DNA of 64,000 bases from JAJDYQ01 sp965214035. Lineage in GTDB: Bacteria > Pseudomonadota > Gammaproteobacteria > JAJDYQ01. The translations under genes were made by a program, and so were the position numbers. The notes under the pieces were generated by a model. That model was given only the letters and a program-made list of their open reading frames with translations, had not been told where the DNA came from and did not search any database. Location of the stretch: the NCBI GenBank assembly GCA_965214035.1, contig OZ243932.1, positions 1,798,001 to 1,862,000 of the forward strand, read 5' to 3'. Position 1 is the first letter of the stretch, and every line of letters begins with the position of its first letter. Below are positions 15,947 through 24,811 of this stretch, piece after piece.

Positions 15947-17026
15947 CTATATGTGATTTCTTTTTCGGGCTATTATGAATAGTTTTTTCCTGTAAATGCT
16001 GATGGAGTGATCTGATAAAAACTTTTTCCAGGGGCCGTTTTTACTGAACCATGCCTGCACCCTATAAAACCAGCTAACGGAATATAACAGCCTGACTTCT
16101 TTATAGTCTCCCCTTGGGCAATTCGTTAGATATCGCATATTCCCACCGTGGAAATAACCACTAAAGTTTAATAGTATCCAATTCTCAACTGATTTTCCTA
16201 TAGTTGGAATGAATTTGGCAGCCAATCCCATCAATTTTATTATTGATCCATTCGGAGGTAACATAGTCACGCAGTCAGCGGCATTCACTATTCTATAGAC
16301 AGGTGTCTTTATATCTGAAATCCAGTTCTCATCACCTACCCTTGGGGCACCAAATGTGTAACAAGCTGCATTTCCTGCCTGATGCGTTATTTTTTTCGCT
16401 GCTATTGTGGCTAAAGCTCCTCCCAGACCATGACCTGTTATGAATAAGGATTTTTCTTTAACAGATTCTGTTTCAAGTGCTGCCTCTATGTCGAGTCGCA
16501 CTTTCTGAAACGCTTCCTCGAAAGCGCTATGAATTTTTCCGCCACCATCATCTTTCTTGATCACTGCGCTTGTATTCGCTTTTATATCTTTAATGCTGAT
16601 TGCCTCTGTTCCCCTGAATGCCAAAACAGCATATTGATCGTTCATCACTAAAATAGCTTGCGTTTCATCTTTATTAAAGATTTGAACAAGCTGATAGTTT
16701 AATAGCTGTAATTCCTGTTCCAGATTTTCCTTTTCTTTTTCGTGGTCATAATTAGCAATATCTAAAATACCTTCCAATTTTTTTATGTATCGGGGATTGA
16801 TTTTACTGGTATCCATAGCTGCCAAATCTGATATTTTTTTGTGAAAATAATCCAGGCTTATCCCGCGCAATAGAGGATTGAATCGGATATAGGCCAGCTC
16901 GGACATACATGCCATTATCCATGCTGTTCTATCGCTGTATGCCTGCCTGTAAGAAGGCAGTTCTCTTGACAGAAGATCTGCCATTTCCTTTTTTTGGCTT
17001 TGTGAAGTTGCAATACTGTTTGACAT
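15947..17026 (-). CDS. Class 3 lipase-like alpha/beta hydrolase with missing nucleophile
   Basis: 359 residues. After a helical N-terminal region comes AVLAFRGTEAISIKDIKANT and then FITGHGLGGALATIAAKK, which corresponds to the lipase-3 nucleophile elbow GHSLGG. Here residue 200 is Gly (GGT) instead of Ser. The other triad positions appear kept: Asp in YRIVNAADCVTMLPP and His in GYFHGGNMRYL. YTFGAPRVGDENW is the classic strand. No signal peptide is visible. Inference: catalytically dead, or repurposed for binding, or in early decay; a one-base change could restore Ser. It sits in the complete copy of a tandem duplication. Confidence 0.85.
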   Translation of the reverse strand: MSNSIATSQSQKKEMADLLSRELPSYRQAYSDRTAWIMACMSELAYIRFNPLLRGISLDYFHKKISDLAAMDTSKINPRYIKKLEGILDIANYDHEKEKENLEQELQLLNYQLVQIFNKDETQAILVMNDQYAVLAFRGTEAISIKDIKANTSAVIKKDDGGGKIHSAFEEAFQKVRLDIEAALETESVKEKSLFITGHGLGGALATIAAKKITHQAGNAACYTFGAPRVGDENWISDIKTPVYRIVNAADCVTMLPPNGSIIKLMGLAAKFIPTIGKSVENWILLNFSGYFHGGNMRYLTNCPRGDYKEVRLLYSVSWFYRVQAWFSKNGPWKKFLSDHSISIYRKKLFIIARKRNHI

Positions 17027-17246
17027 TGGTTTTTCCTCTCGCTTGTGTTATGCGGAAAGGGCATTATATAAGGATTCCTATTCATCGGCAGGAATTTCTG
17101 GAGTGGGTAATTGTTTGGCAACACACAGTTGCCGGCCCACTATTCCCCGGCCTCACTATTCGGAAATCCTCTCAGCTACCCATTGAGCAAACCTTATCGG
17201 GCATGGTTGACCTCAACCTGTGCAAACTCACAATAGCTTGCTGGCA
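16761..17246. repeat. 486-bp direct repeat, copy 2
   Basis: Partner of 15275-15760. In this copy the lipase-like gene is complete, while only the last codons of the HicB-like gene remain, fused in frame to the truncated helicase. The right edge at 17246 is the recombination junction. Confidence 0.9.
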
Positions 17247-18782
17247 ACGGTAATTTTCATGATCAAACTCCTTCATTTTCTCCGGCGGTAAGGGTTTGGG
17301 GAATATGATCCCTTGTTGCTTCAGGTCATCGGCATAGACCGGGTGCTGCATCAGGTCAGTGCGAGTGCGACGCACGGTCAACGGTTCTATAATTTTATTA
17401 CGTATGCGGGCATACAGGTTTTCCATGCTCTGATGAGAGGCTTCATCGGGGTTCCTGTTTTGCAGGATTTCTCTGTATTCATTTGCTGCCGTGATAAAAA
17501 ATCGGCTGATATTGATATCCAGTGTACTGTCGTTGGCATCCTGGAACAGAAGCAACTGGTTTCTTATGTCGTCCGGACGATTATTGAGCGGTGTGGCAGA
17601 AACGAGGATGACCCGTTTCGTATCTCCTTCCCTGCGGCATGGAAATTTACATATCCTTTGTAATTCGGAATAGCCCTGTGAGGCGTCATTCCTGAATTTA
17701 TGCGCTTCATCGACGATGACCAGATCGTACTGTCTTGCCTTCGTAATTTTATGGAGGCTACCTGATGTGATGATTTTAACATTATCCAGCCCAAACTTAC
17801 CAGTAGTCTCTTTCCAATTTTCCTTGACCGCCGGTGGACAAACGATCAAAGTCCAAGAACGGTATTCGGGATAGTCATTAAGATAGAAATACTTGCGGGC
17901 GGTTAACGTGGCAATGACGGTTTTGCCCAGCCCCACTACGTCAGACAGAAAAAAGCCATTGTGTTTTTCGAGCAACAGAAAACCTTGCTCCACAGCGTCC
18001 ATCTGGTAATTCAGGCGCAGCCACCCTTTCGGCAGATCGGTCACGCTGTTGGGATCAAATTCGATTTCCTTGCCAAAGTATTCAATCAGCAGCTTGATGT
18101 AAATTTCAAATGGTGTGAAGTCATCCCGCAGGTGTGTCTGGTCTTTGGCATCAGCGATTTGTTCAGGCAGTACCTCAACTGCTTCAGCCCATAGCTTTTC
18201 AAATTCATCGCTCGCAAACTTGATGTCGTCATAGTCCCTCAGGGAAACATTAAATTCATAGTTAATGGAGTGCTCCTCTGCTCCGAGTCCCGCGCCGGTC
18301 AAGTTGGGCGAGCCAGTGATGACTTCACCACTGCTATGTTCATTGAAATCTACGGGTCGAAAAATATAGATCTTGGCGCGCAGCTTGCGCGACGGATGCG
18401 CTCTGATGAGGACTCTTCCTGACTGTATGTCTTTTACAAATTGCAGAATACTGTTTTCAACTTGTTCATCGTATTCGGCATTTGTGATTTCCTGTTTGAA
18501 CTGCTCGATATAATCCTGTTTGGCTTGTGCCTTGTTGACGCCAAATGGTAATGACAGACCTCTTTGCTGTGCCATATTGGTCCATCGGTCAACATCAATA
18601 CCTACCAGTATCCGTATCTGTTCCAGTTTTTCCAAATGCGGGCGCAGGTGGAAGTAGCCGGTGGAGCGGAAGTAGGCAACCAGAGTGTCAAATTCAGCTA
18701 TTTGCGGATTGTTCTCGAATACTGCCGCAAATTTTTGCAATACGGTGTTACCGTCGCTGTTCGTGAAGAATCGGGTGGTCAT
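17172..18782 (-). pseudogene. Truncated PLD-like / SNF2-type helicase
   Basis: 536 residues remain. The N-terminal ~200 residues resemble a phospholipase D-like nuclease (LRAKIYIF where HxK is usual, then VITGSPNLTGAGLG). A superfamily 2 helicase lobe follows: SDVVGLGKTVIATL (Walker A), IVDEAHKFRND (DEAH box) and ILVSATPLNNR (motif III). Known relatives exceed 1000 residues and contain a second helicase lobe with motifs IV-VI. Here translation runs into the direct repeat at 17246, and the last ~23 residues are not helicase sequence. Loss of the second lobe means ATP-driven activity is unlikely. The HKD His is also changed to Arg. Such proteins often belong to defence islands. Confidence 0.85.
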
Positions 18783-18959
18783 GAATTGTGGGTATTCTTA
18801 AATAACAGTAATAAACCATTTAACCAGCGATTCAAAACTCGTCCCTTTTTTGCAGAAGTCGCGGTTGCACACAGCCTTATGCCCCCCCCTGTAAGCTACA
18901 GGATAAAAGACTTGCATGGCTTGTCAAGGGACTATTGTATGTCATTCTCATTGATTCAT

Positions 18960-19865
18960 TCAGGGTGGTTCGCCAGGCATGTAAAGTGCGGCCGCCCCTC
19001 TTACGCCACTGTCATCACCGTGCAGATTGCGCACCAGACGGGTCTGCACATTGTCAGAGAATATGTATTCGCCCCAACACTCCGGCACCCGTTCATACAG
19101 GGTTTCGATATTCGATAGTCCACCGCCCAGAACAATGACCTCCGGGTCAAAGATGTTAATGACGATCGATAGTGATCTCGCGAGCCGGTCAATATAGATA
19201 TCCAGTGCCTCCGCAGCCAGTGGATTGTTGCGGACCTGTGCCATAATCTCGGCGGCAGTCAGTTGCTCTCCACCTGAATCCCGGTAGTGTATGGCCATGC
19301 CCGGACCTGACAGAAAGGTCTCGATACATCCTGAATGGCCGCAGTAGCAGGGAATTCCAGGGCGCTCATCGTCACGGGCCAAAGGCAGGGAACAGTGTCC
19401 CCATTCGCCGGCAATCGCATTAGGACCTGTAATCAGTTGTCCGTCAAAAACCAGCCCACCCCCAACTCCTGTACCAATAATGACTCCAAACACGGAACGC
19501 GCTCCGGCGGCCGCACCATCGGTTGCTTCGGACACGGCAAAACAATCGGCATCATTACGCAAACGAAAAGGCCGCCCCAGGGCCTTTTCAATATCCCTGC
19601 CCACCGGCTTCAGGTTCAGACAAGCCGAGTTTGAGTTGCGCATCAGCCTCGTTGTCGGAGAAATGGCACCGGGAGTACCAATACCAACCGTTGCCGAGCA
19701 ACCAACTTTAGATTCCAGCCATTCAACCATGCGTACAATTTTGTGCAGAGTCAGTCCGTAGTCCTCAGGTGCAGCGGGAATACGCTCATAAGCCTGGGCA
19801 TTACCATCGTCATCCAGGACGATACCCGCTATCTTTGTGCCGCCCAGATCAATTCCGATACGCAT
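18960..19865 (-). CDS. ROK-family sugar kinase
   Basis: 301 residues. Seen: phosphate-binding start IGIDLGGTKIAGIVLDDDG, GIGTPGAISP, catalytic-region NDADCFAVSEA, GTGVGGGLVFDG, the zinc-binding CYCGHSGCIETFLSGPG typical of ROK kinases, and IVLGGGLSNIETLY. Known: the family includes fructokinase (Mak), N-acetylglucosamine kinase (NagK) and glucokinase; the substrate cannot be fixed here. It starts nine bases after the phosphatase gene and ends the lon-tpm-phosphatase-ROK run. Confidence 0.92.
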   Translation of the reverse strand: MRIGIDLGGTKIAGIVLDDDGNAQAYERIPAAPEDYGLTLHKIVRMVEWLESKVGCSATVGIGTPGAISPTTRLMRNSNSACLNLKPVGRDIEKALGRPFRLRNDADCFAVSEATDGAAAGARSVFGVIIGTGVGGGLVFDGQLITGPNAIAGEWGHCSLPLARDDERPGIPCYCGHSGCIETFLSGPGMAIHYRDSGGEQLTAAEIMAQVRNNPLAAEALDIYIDRLARSLSIVINIFDPEVIVLGGGLSNIETLYERVPECWGEYIFSDNVQTRLVRNLHGDDSGVRGAAALYMPGEPP

Positions 19866-19874
19866 GGCCTGCCC

Positions 19875-20450
19875 CTAAAGCTGTATGGTTGGCGGACGCT
19901 CATTACCGAACTTCACCGTAACCATGCCGGCCGAATCTATCTGCATCCGATATATCGCCTGCAATGGTGCCTTCAGTACATTGGCAATGATTGCCCGAAT
20001 AACACCGGAGTGGGCAATCAGCAGAATGCGCTCAATGTCATGGCATGCGCTGATTTCTTCCCAGGCCTCTGATACGCGCCAATAAAAGCTGCGCAGGCAC
20101 TCTGCTCCATCAGGTTGATAATTGACCGGGTCATGGTAAAAATTTCTGAAGGCTTCGGCATCCCGCTGACGAATATCATCGCCTGTACGATTTTCCCAGC
20201 GGCCAAAACCAATCTCTTTCAGTCGGTCGTCAACATTGGCGACGATGTTAAGTCTGGTCGCCAGCTCGTCAGCAAAATCGGCACAACGGCATAGTGGCGA
20301 ATGCACAATCATGTCCCAGTCATTGCGTTCGGCAACGGCTTCGCGCATTTCCCGCCAACCCTTGTCGCTTAACGGATGATCGGTCTGCCCCCGATACATC
20401 CTTCCGCCTACTGGCTCACCGTGGCGCAGTAAATCAATCTGTTTCAACAT
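19875..20450 (-). CDS. Histidine phosphatase superfamily protein
   Basis: 191 residues from the ATG at 20450 (MLKQIDLLRHGEP). A longer frame to 20606 would add an implausible Cys- and Arg-rich extension. Seen: the RHG catalytic motif LLRHGEP, SPLCRCADFADEL, EIGFGRWENRTGDDI and the second catalytic His in LIAHSGVIR. The pattern resembles CobC/alpha-ribazole phosphatase and phosphoglycerate-mutase-like enzymes. No cobalamin genes are nearby, so substrate is open. Translationally close to the ROK kinase downstream. Confidence 0.88.
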   Translation of the reverse strand: MLKQIDLLRHGEPVGGRMYRGQTDHPLSDKGWREMREAVAERNDWDMIVHSPLCRCADFADELATRLNIVANVDDRLKEIGFGRWENRTGDDIRQRDAEAFRNFYHDPVNYQPDGAECLRSFYWRVSEAWEEISACHDIERILLIAHSGVIRAIIANVLKAPLQAIYRMQIDSAGMVTVKFGNERPPTIQL

Positions 20451-20559
20451 GCTTGCCGTTATTATGGAAGCCCTGATAAAGCGCCTGCATACGCAGACTG
20501 TCGTATATTGTACATCATGCCACACCCAGCTATCTGTCCGGCGAAAGCCGCACAGGCTG

Positions 20560-21291
20560 TCAGAATTCGGTCGGAATATCAGAAAATCCGGCGTAAACCG
20601 GTTCATAGCGGGTCATCAGATAGACCCATTCCGTGAGATGCACAAGACCACGCTGCCTGAAGCACTGCTCCTGACCGATAATATCGGTATCGGACAAGAA
20701 TTCGATGATATGGTCAAAAGAATATTGCCAGACTACTTCTTCATAATCGACTGAATAGGGCGGACCCTCCATAAGCGACTGATCATAATCGAGCGTAATC
20801 AGCAGGGTCTTTGTACCGGTACCAAATAGCTTTCGTGTCTGGCGCATGTATGCTTTACGCCCTCTCTCTCCTTCTTTCGGCAGGGCAACCAGTGAACCTC
20901 TGTCATAGACCATCGGGATTTTCTCCACCTGGTCAGGCGTCATATCAAAATAATCTCCCTCATACAGGGCGTAAGGACCGGCCTGCCAGAGCGTCAGTCT
21001 GCCACTTGACTGTCTCCGGGGGCGCAGGCCGACTGCCGAGAAAAAGTCTTCAATCGCCTTATCGCTAATCTCACAGCCCACCACATTGAGTCCCTGTTCG
21101 GCCAGCCAGATCATATCCGGGGTTCTACCACACAGGGGTACAAATACAGAGTCGCCTTTGCTGCATTCAAGACGGGGGAAAAATTTAACCAGAGACGGAT
21201 GAGCATCTGATAGCTGCCAACCTGTCATGCCCTCTTCCCAGCGCCGCTTCCAGTACGCCGGCTTATCGACTACTGCCTCATCGGAAGACAA
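20560..21291 (-). CDS. Thiopurine S-methyltransferase-like SAM methyltransferase
   Basis: 243 residues of the TPMT family: YWKRRWEEGMTGWQLSDAHPSL at the N terminus, VFVPLCGRTPDMIWLAEQGLNVVGCEIS as the SAM site, YEGDYFDM and VYDRGSLVALP. Known bacterial relatives methylate thiopurines and also selenite or tellurite species, giving metalloid resistance; a similar role is possible but not shown. Its first 14 bases overlap the 3' end of lon, implying co-transcription. Confidence 0.92.
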   Translation of the reverse strand: MSSDEAVVDKPAYWKRRWEEGMTGWQLSDAHPSLVKFFPRLECSKGDSVFVPLCGRTPDMIWLAEQGLNVVGCEISDKAIEDFFSAVGLRPRRQSSGRLTLWQAGPYALYEGDYFDMTPDQVEKIPMVYDRGSLVALPKEGERGRKAYMRQTRKLFGTGTKTLLITLDYDQSLMEGPPYSVDYEEVVWQYSFDHIIEFLSDTDIIGQEQCFRQRGLVHLTEWVYLMTRYEPVYAGFSDIPTEF

Positions 21292-23674
21292 GGTTGATCA
21301 CCTGATGGTAATATCCGGCGAAATGGATCTGCATCTCCTGCGCAATATGTTTCGGCAGCTCGTCAACGTCACGCCGGTTATCTTCCGGCAGGATCACTTC
21401 CATAATTTTGCTGCGACGGGCAGCAATCAGCTTTTCACGTATGCCACCCACCGGCAGAACCAGACCGGTCAGCGTCAGTTCTCCTGTCATGGCCAAAGGG
21501 CGTCTGACTCGTTGATTAAGCGCCAGAGAAATCAGGGCGGTCGTCATGGTGATGCCTGCACTGGGACCATCTTTGGGCGTCGCGCCCTCAGGAACATGAA
21601 GATGAATAAAGGCCCGGTCGAAGTACCGCCCGTCAATATCAAATGATTCTCTGTTGGCGACCACGAAGCTGTAGGCAATTTCAGCCGATTCTTTCATCAC
21701 ATCGCCCAGTTGCCCGGTCAGCTTGAGGCCGCGCTGCTTTTCATGTACCCGTGTCGCCTCAATACCAAGTGTTGCACCACCCATCGCTGTCCAGGCCAGG
21801 CCAGTCACAATACCGATGCCACTCATTTTGCGCTCTGCACGAAATACCGGCTTACCCAGATAGCCTTCCAACTGTTTAACGCCGATACGTATCGGGGTCT
21901 TTTTCTTTCTCACAATCTGCACGGCCGCCTTGCGTATGACCTTATTCAGAGACTTTTCCAGACCTCTGACACCGGCTTCGCGGGCATAGCCCAAAATAAT
22001 TTGCCGGATGGCTGCATCAGTAATTTTTATCCGGCCGGATCCGGCTCCCGAACGATCCAGCAGCTTCGGCCACAGGTGTGATTTCGCAATGGCCTCTTTC
22101 TCTTCAGCAATGTAACCCGACAACTGGATAATTTCCATCCTGTCCAGCAGCGGGCCCGGAATAGTATCCAGTTGGTTTGCCGTACAGACGAACAACACTC
22201 TGGATAAGTCAATTCGAACATCCAGATAGTGGTCCAGAAATTCACTGTTCTGCTCAGGGTCAAGCGCCTCAAGCAGGGCTGAAGCCGGATCACCCTGAAA
22301 CGAAACACCGATCTTGTCGATTTCATCCAGCATAATGACTGGATTGGATACCGCCGTACTCTTGATAGCCTGTACAAATTTGCCGGGCATAGCCCCTATG
22401 TAGGTTCGACGATGACCCTTAATCTCCGCTTCATCCCGCATGCCCCCGACACTGAAACGATAAAATTTTCGACCCAGTGCTGCGGCTATTGATTTGCCGA
22501 CTGAAGTCTTGCCAACACCGGGCGGACCCACCAACAGAATGATGGAACCGCTGACTTCTCCTTTCAGTGCCCCGACACTGATAAATTCAATAATCCTGTC
22601 CTTGACATCATCAAGCCCTTCATGGTCGCGGTTCAGAATTCTGCGGGCGTGATTCAGGCTGAGCTTATCAACGGAGTGCCTGCCCCAGGGAATGGAGGTC
22701 AGCCAGTCCAGATAATTGCGTGTCACGGCATATTCAGGAGAACCGGTTTCCAGCACAGAAAGTTTGTCCATTTCCTCCTCAATAACTTTCATGGCCTGAG
22801 AGGATACTTCCAGCCCCTGCAGGCGCTCATGGAATTTATCCATATCGGCAGTGCGGTCATCCTTTGATATGCCGAGCTCTTTCTGGATTTCCTTGAGCTG
22901 CTGACGAAGAAAAAACCGCCTTTGCTGCTCCTGTATTTTCCCCTCAACGCGATTGCGAATACGGGATTGAAGACGACCGACCTCCAGCTCCTGTTTCAGC
23001 AACGCGATCACCTTTTCCATGCGCCTGACAAGCGGAACCGTTCGCAGAATGTCCAGCAATTCATCAGCACCGGCAGAAGCCAGAATGGCACCAAAGTCTG
23101 CCAGTGAAGAAGGCTGGCTGGGGTTAAATCGCTCCAGATGTGTTTTTAATTCTTCTCCATACAGTGGATTGAGTGGCAAAAGCTCCTTAATGATGCCGAT
23201 AATGGCATTACCATAGGCGCGCAACTCTTTGGCATCTTCTTCCGGTTCAGCCGGGTACTCAACCTGTGCCATAAAAGGGCGCTTTTTCGATACCCATTTG
23301 ACAATACGAAAGCGCTCAAGACCTTCCGCAATAAATTGTATCTTACCGTCTTCCTTCAGCGGATGATGCATACGAGCAATACTGCCCATCTCGATAAAAT
23401 CTTCAAATGTGGCTGTGTCTATAGCATCTGTATCGACCATCACCAAACCAACCATGTGATGGGCCACCTCACCAATTTCCTTGACGGTCTCTAACCAGTA
23501 TTCCTCATTCATCTGGATGGGCAGTGCCTGCACCGGTAGAAACGGCCGGTCGGCAACCGGCAAAATGTGAATTGTGGCCGGCAACACCTGACCAGGAATA
23601 CTCAGATCGGAACCAGCAGCGTCGCCCTGTCCGGCAGAAATGACTTCTCCATCCTCAATAATTTCTTCAGCCAC
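21278..23674 (-). CDS. lon: Lon protease (LonA), ATP-dependent serine protease
   Basis: 798 residues. An N-terminal substrate-binding domain (starting LPVADRPFLPVQALPIQM) is followed by the coiled coil, the AAA+ module with Walker A GPPGVGKTSVG, Walker B MLDEIDKIG, arginine region HRRTYIGAMPG, and the proteolytic domain with catalytic Ser in DGPSAGITM and Lys in GGIREKLIAARRS. All active residues are present. It lies outside the usual clpX neighbourhood and heads a minus-strand run with tpm, phosphatase and ROK genes. Confidence 0.96.
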   Translation of the reverse strand: MAEEIIEDGEVISAGQGDAAGSDLSIPGQVLPATIHILPVADRPFLPVQALPIQMNEEYWLETVKEIGEVAHHMVGLVMVDTDAIDTATFEDFIEMGSIARMHHPLKEDGKIQFIAEGLERFRIVKWVSKKRPFMAQVEYPAEPEEDAKELRAYGNAIIGIIKELLPLNPLYGEELKTHLERFNPSQPSSLADFGAILASAGADELLDILRTVPLVRRMEKVIALLKQELEVGRLQSRIRNRVEGKIQEQQRRFFLRQQLKEIQKELGISKDDRTADMDKFHERLQGLEVSSQAMKVIEEEMDKLSVLETGSPEYAVTRNYLDWLTSIPWGRHSVDKLSLNHARRILNRDHEGLDDVKDRIIEFISVGALKGEVSGSIILLVGPPGVGKTSVGKSIAAALGRKFYRFSVGGMRDEAEIKGHRRTYIGAMPGKFVQAIKSTAVSNPVIMLDEIDKIGVSFQGDPASALLEALDPEQNSEFLDHYLDVRIDLSRVLFVCTANQLDTIPGPLLDRMEIIQLSGYIAEEKEAIAKSHLWPKLLDRSGAGSGRIKITDAAIRQIILGYAREAGVRGLEKSLNKVIRKAAVQIVRKKKTPIRIGVKQLEGYLGKPVFRAERKMSGIGIVTGLAWTAMGGATLGIEATRVHEKQRGLKLTGQLGDVMKESAEIAYSFVVANRESFDIDGRYFDRAFIHLHVPEGATPKDGPSAGITMTTALISLALNQRVRRPLAMTGELTLTGLVLPVGGIREKLIAARRSKIMEVILPEDNRRDVDELPKHIAQEMQIHFAGYYHQVINLVFR

Positions 23675-23875
23675 GCTACTGCTCCTCTTTAATCTGGAAA
23701 ATGTATATCAGGGCATCGACAAGAGTATCAAGCCGGATTCAGTCCATTTCGCGAAATCCATGTGACCATTTGCCACCCGGTCATCACCCCTGTTCTGCAT
23801 TTGCAATGTGGCTTGCCTTCTCTTAACAAAGGTTAGACAAATATATTAGATTTTCTGAATATAATAGATTGCGAA

Positions 23876-23958
23876 TATAATAAAACTCTTATACTATGCT
23901 CTTGTCCTGTGAATATCGGTTCACAAGAATTTGTAATATTTTTTACTAATCAGGAGGT
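23876..23958 (+). promoter_or_regulatory. AT-rich promoter and strong ribosome site of the secreted Gly-rich protein
   Basis: The 150 bases before the gene are very AT-rich. Good -10 candidates are TATAAT (23876-23881, with TTCTGA 17 bases upstream as a poor -35) and TATACT (23890-23895). A near-perfect Shine-Dalgarno AGGAGGT (23952-23958) stands six bases before the ATG at 23965. Together with the strong terminator this suggests a highly expressed single gene. Confidence 0.5.
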
Positions 23959-23964
23959 TTAACC

Positions 23965-24450
23965 ATGAAATCCATCTCTATTGTAGTTCTGGCAGCGGCT
24001 CTGACCGCTTCTGCCGCTTCGGCTTCTTCTTTTTTCGGTGACGACGGTCAGGGCAATGCCAATTTCAACGGCAAGGGCCGCGGCACAGGTAAGGCTGCCG
24101 GCGAGGGTGCCTTCTCCATGACTTTTTCCGGCAAGGCAAAAGGCCATATGGATGCCAACTCCGATGTAAGGGGCAATACTGACAGCTATGCCTCTGATAA
24201 CGGCTACAATCAGGCCGATAATAATCAGGGGCGTCTGAACTCTGATTTTAACGGTCAGGGTAAAGGCTCCGCTACAGGCGAAGGTGAGTTCAGTTTTTCC
24301 TTCAGTGGCAAGGGCAAGGGTGATATGAACATGAGATCTGACATGAACACTCACGGTGACGGCTACTCTTATAGCGGTTATAATGGCTACTCTCCCTACT
24401 ACAGGGCCCCTGTTGCACCTGCTGCCGGGCAGGCACCCGCCACAAAGTAA
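23965..24450 (+). CDS. Secreted Gly/Asn/Ser-rich repeat protein, sulfur-globule-protein-like
   Basis: 161 residues. The first ~21 form a Sec signal peptide (KSISIVVLAAALTASAASA, cleavage near ASA-S). The mature part has two imperfect repeats of about 55 residues, each with FNGxGxGxGxAxGEG, then FSxxFSGKxKGxM and a Tyr/Gly/Asp-rich end. The tail is YYRAPVAPAAGQAPATK. There is no Cys and no enzyme motif. Known: sulfur-globule coat proteins of purple and colourless sulfur bacteria are small, secreted, Gly-rich and repetitive; the resemblance is in composition and layout, not proven homology. It is monocistronic, with a strong ribosome site and a terminator. It could equally be another extracellular structural protein. 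Confidence 0.6.
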   Translation: MKSISIVVLAAALTASAASASSFFGDDGQGNANFNGKGRGTGKAAGEGAFSMTFSGKAKGHMDANSDVRGNTDSYASDNGYNQADNNQGRLNSDFNGQGKGSATGEGEFSFSFSGKGKGDMNMRSDMNTHGDGYSYSGYNGYSPYYRAPVAPAAGQAPATK

Positions 24451-24492
24451 GCTGGCATACCACTTTATTCCTCTATAGTCTGGAGGAAGCTC

Positions 24493-24528
24493 AAAAGCCC
24501 CTTCGATGAAAATCGGAGGGGCTTTTTT
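24493..24528 (+). terminator. Rho-independent terminator after the secreted Gly-rich gene
   Basis: Stem AAAAGCCCCTTCGAT with a GAAA loop and the complement ATCGGAGGGGCTTTT (one G-U pair), ending in a run of six T. A textbook intrinsic terminator. Confidence 0.92.
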
Positions 24529-24673
24529 GTGTCAGTTCTGTTAGAATGGCTGATTTTTTCCGGCCTGATGTGTGTTTCGCCGACTGCTGATTTAATTCAG
24601 GCGGCTTTTACCTTATCAGGCCTGCCGGGGGTTCCGTGATTCGGAGTTTCCTGCAGTACAAGGATGTACCACT

Positions 24674-24772
24674 AAAATCAATGGCCAGGGTCATTGATTT
24701 TGCGAGGAAAACAAAAGACTTATTTTTGTTTTCTGTAATCTGGCAAGCCTGAAGCGAACTCGTTTCAGGCTT
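24674..24772 (+). promoter_or_regulatory. Leader with three consecutive hairpins upstream of fusA-type gene
   Basis: Three perfect inverted repeats follow one another. 24674-24701 has a 10-bp AAAATCAATG stem with an 8-base loop. 24707-24733 has a 10-bp GAAAACAAAA stem. 24745-24772 has a 12-bp AAGCCTGAAGCG stem including one G-U pair and an AACT loop. The third is followed by CTTTAACTTT, a weak T tract, 40 bases before the EF-G start. The last could terminate or attenuate transcription. The region 24529-24673 before it shows no gene. Function is inference. Confidence 0.5.
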
Positions 24773-24811
24773 CTTTAACTTTGTCCTTCAATTTCAACCA
24801 GAGCGACTAAC

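Noticed and set aside
20451..20606. Upstream extension of the histidine phosphatase to 20606
   Set aside because: The added 52 residues are unlike the family and run into the end of the TPMT-like gene; the RHG motif belongs just after the start at 20450.
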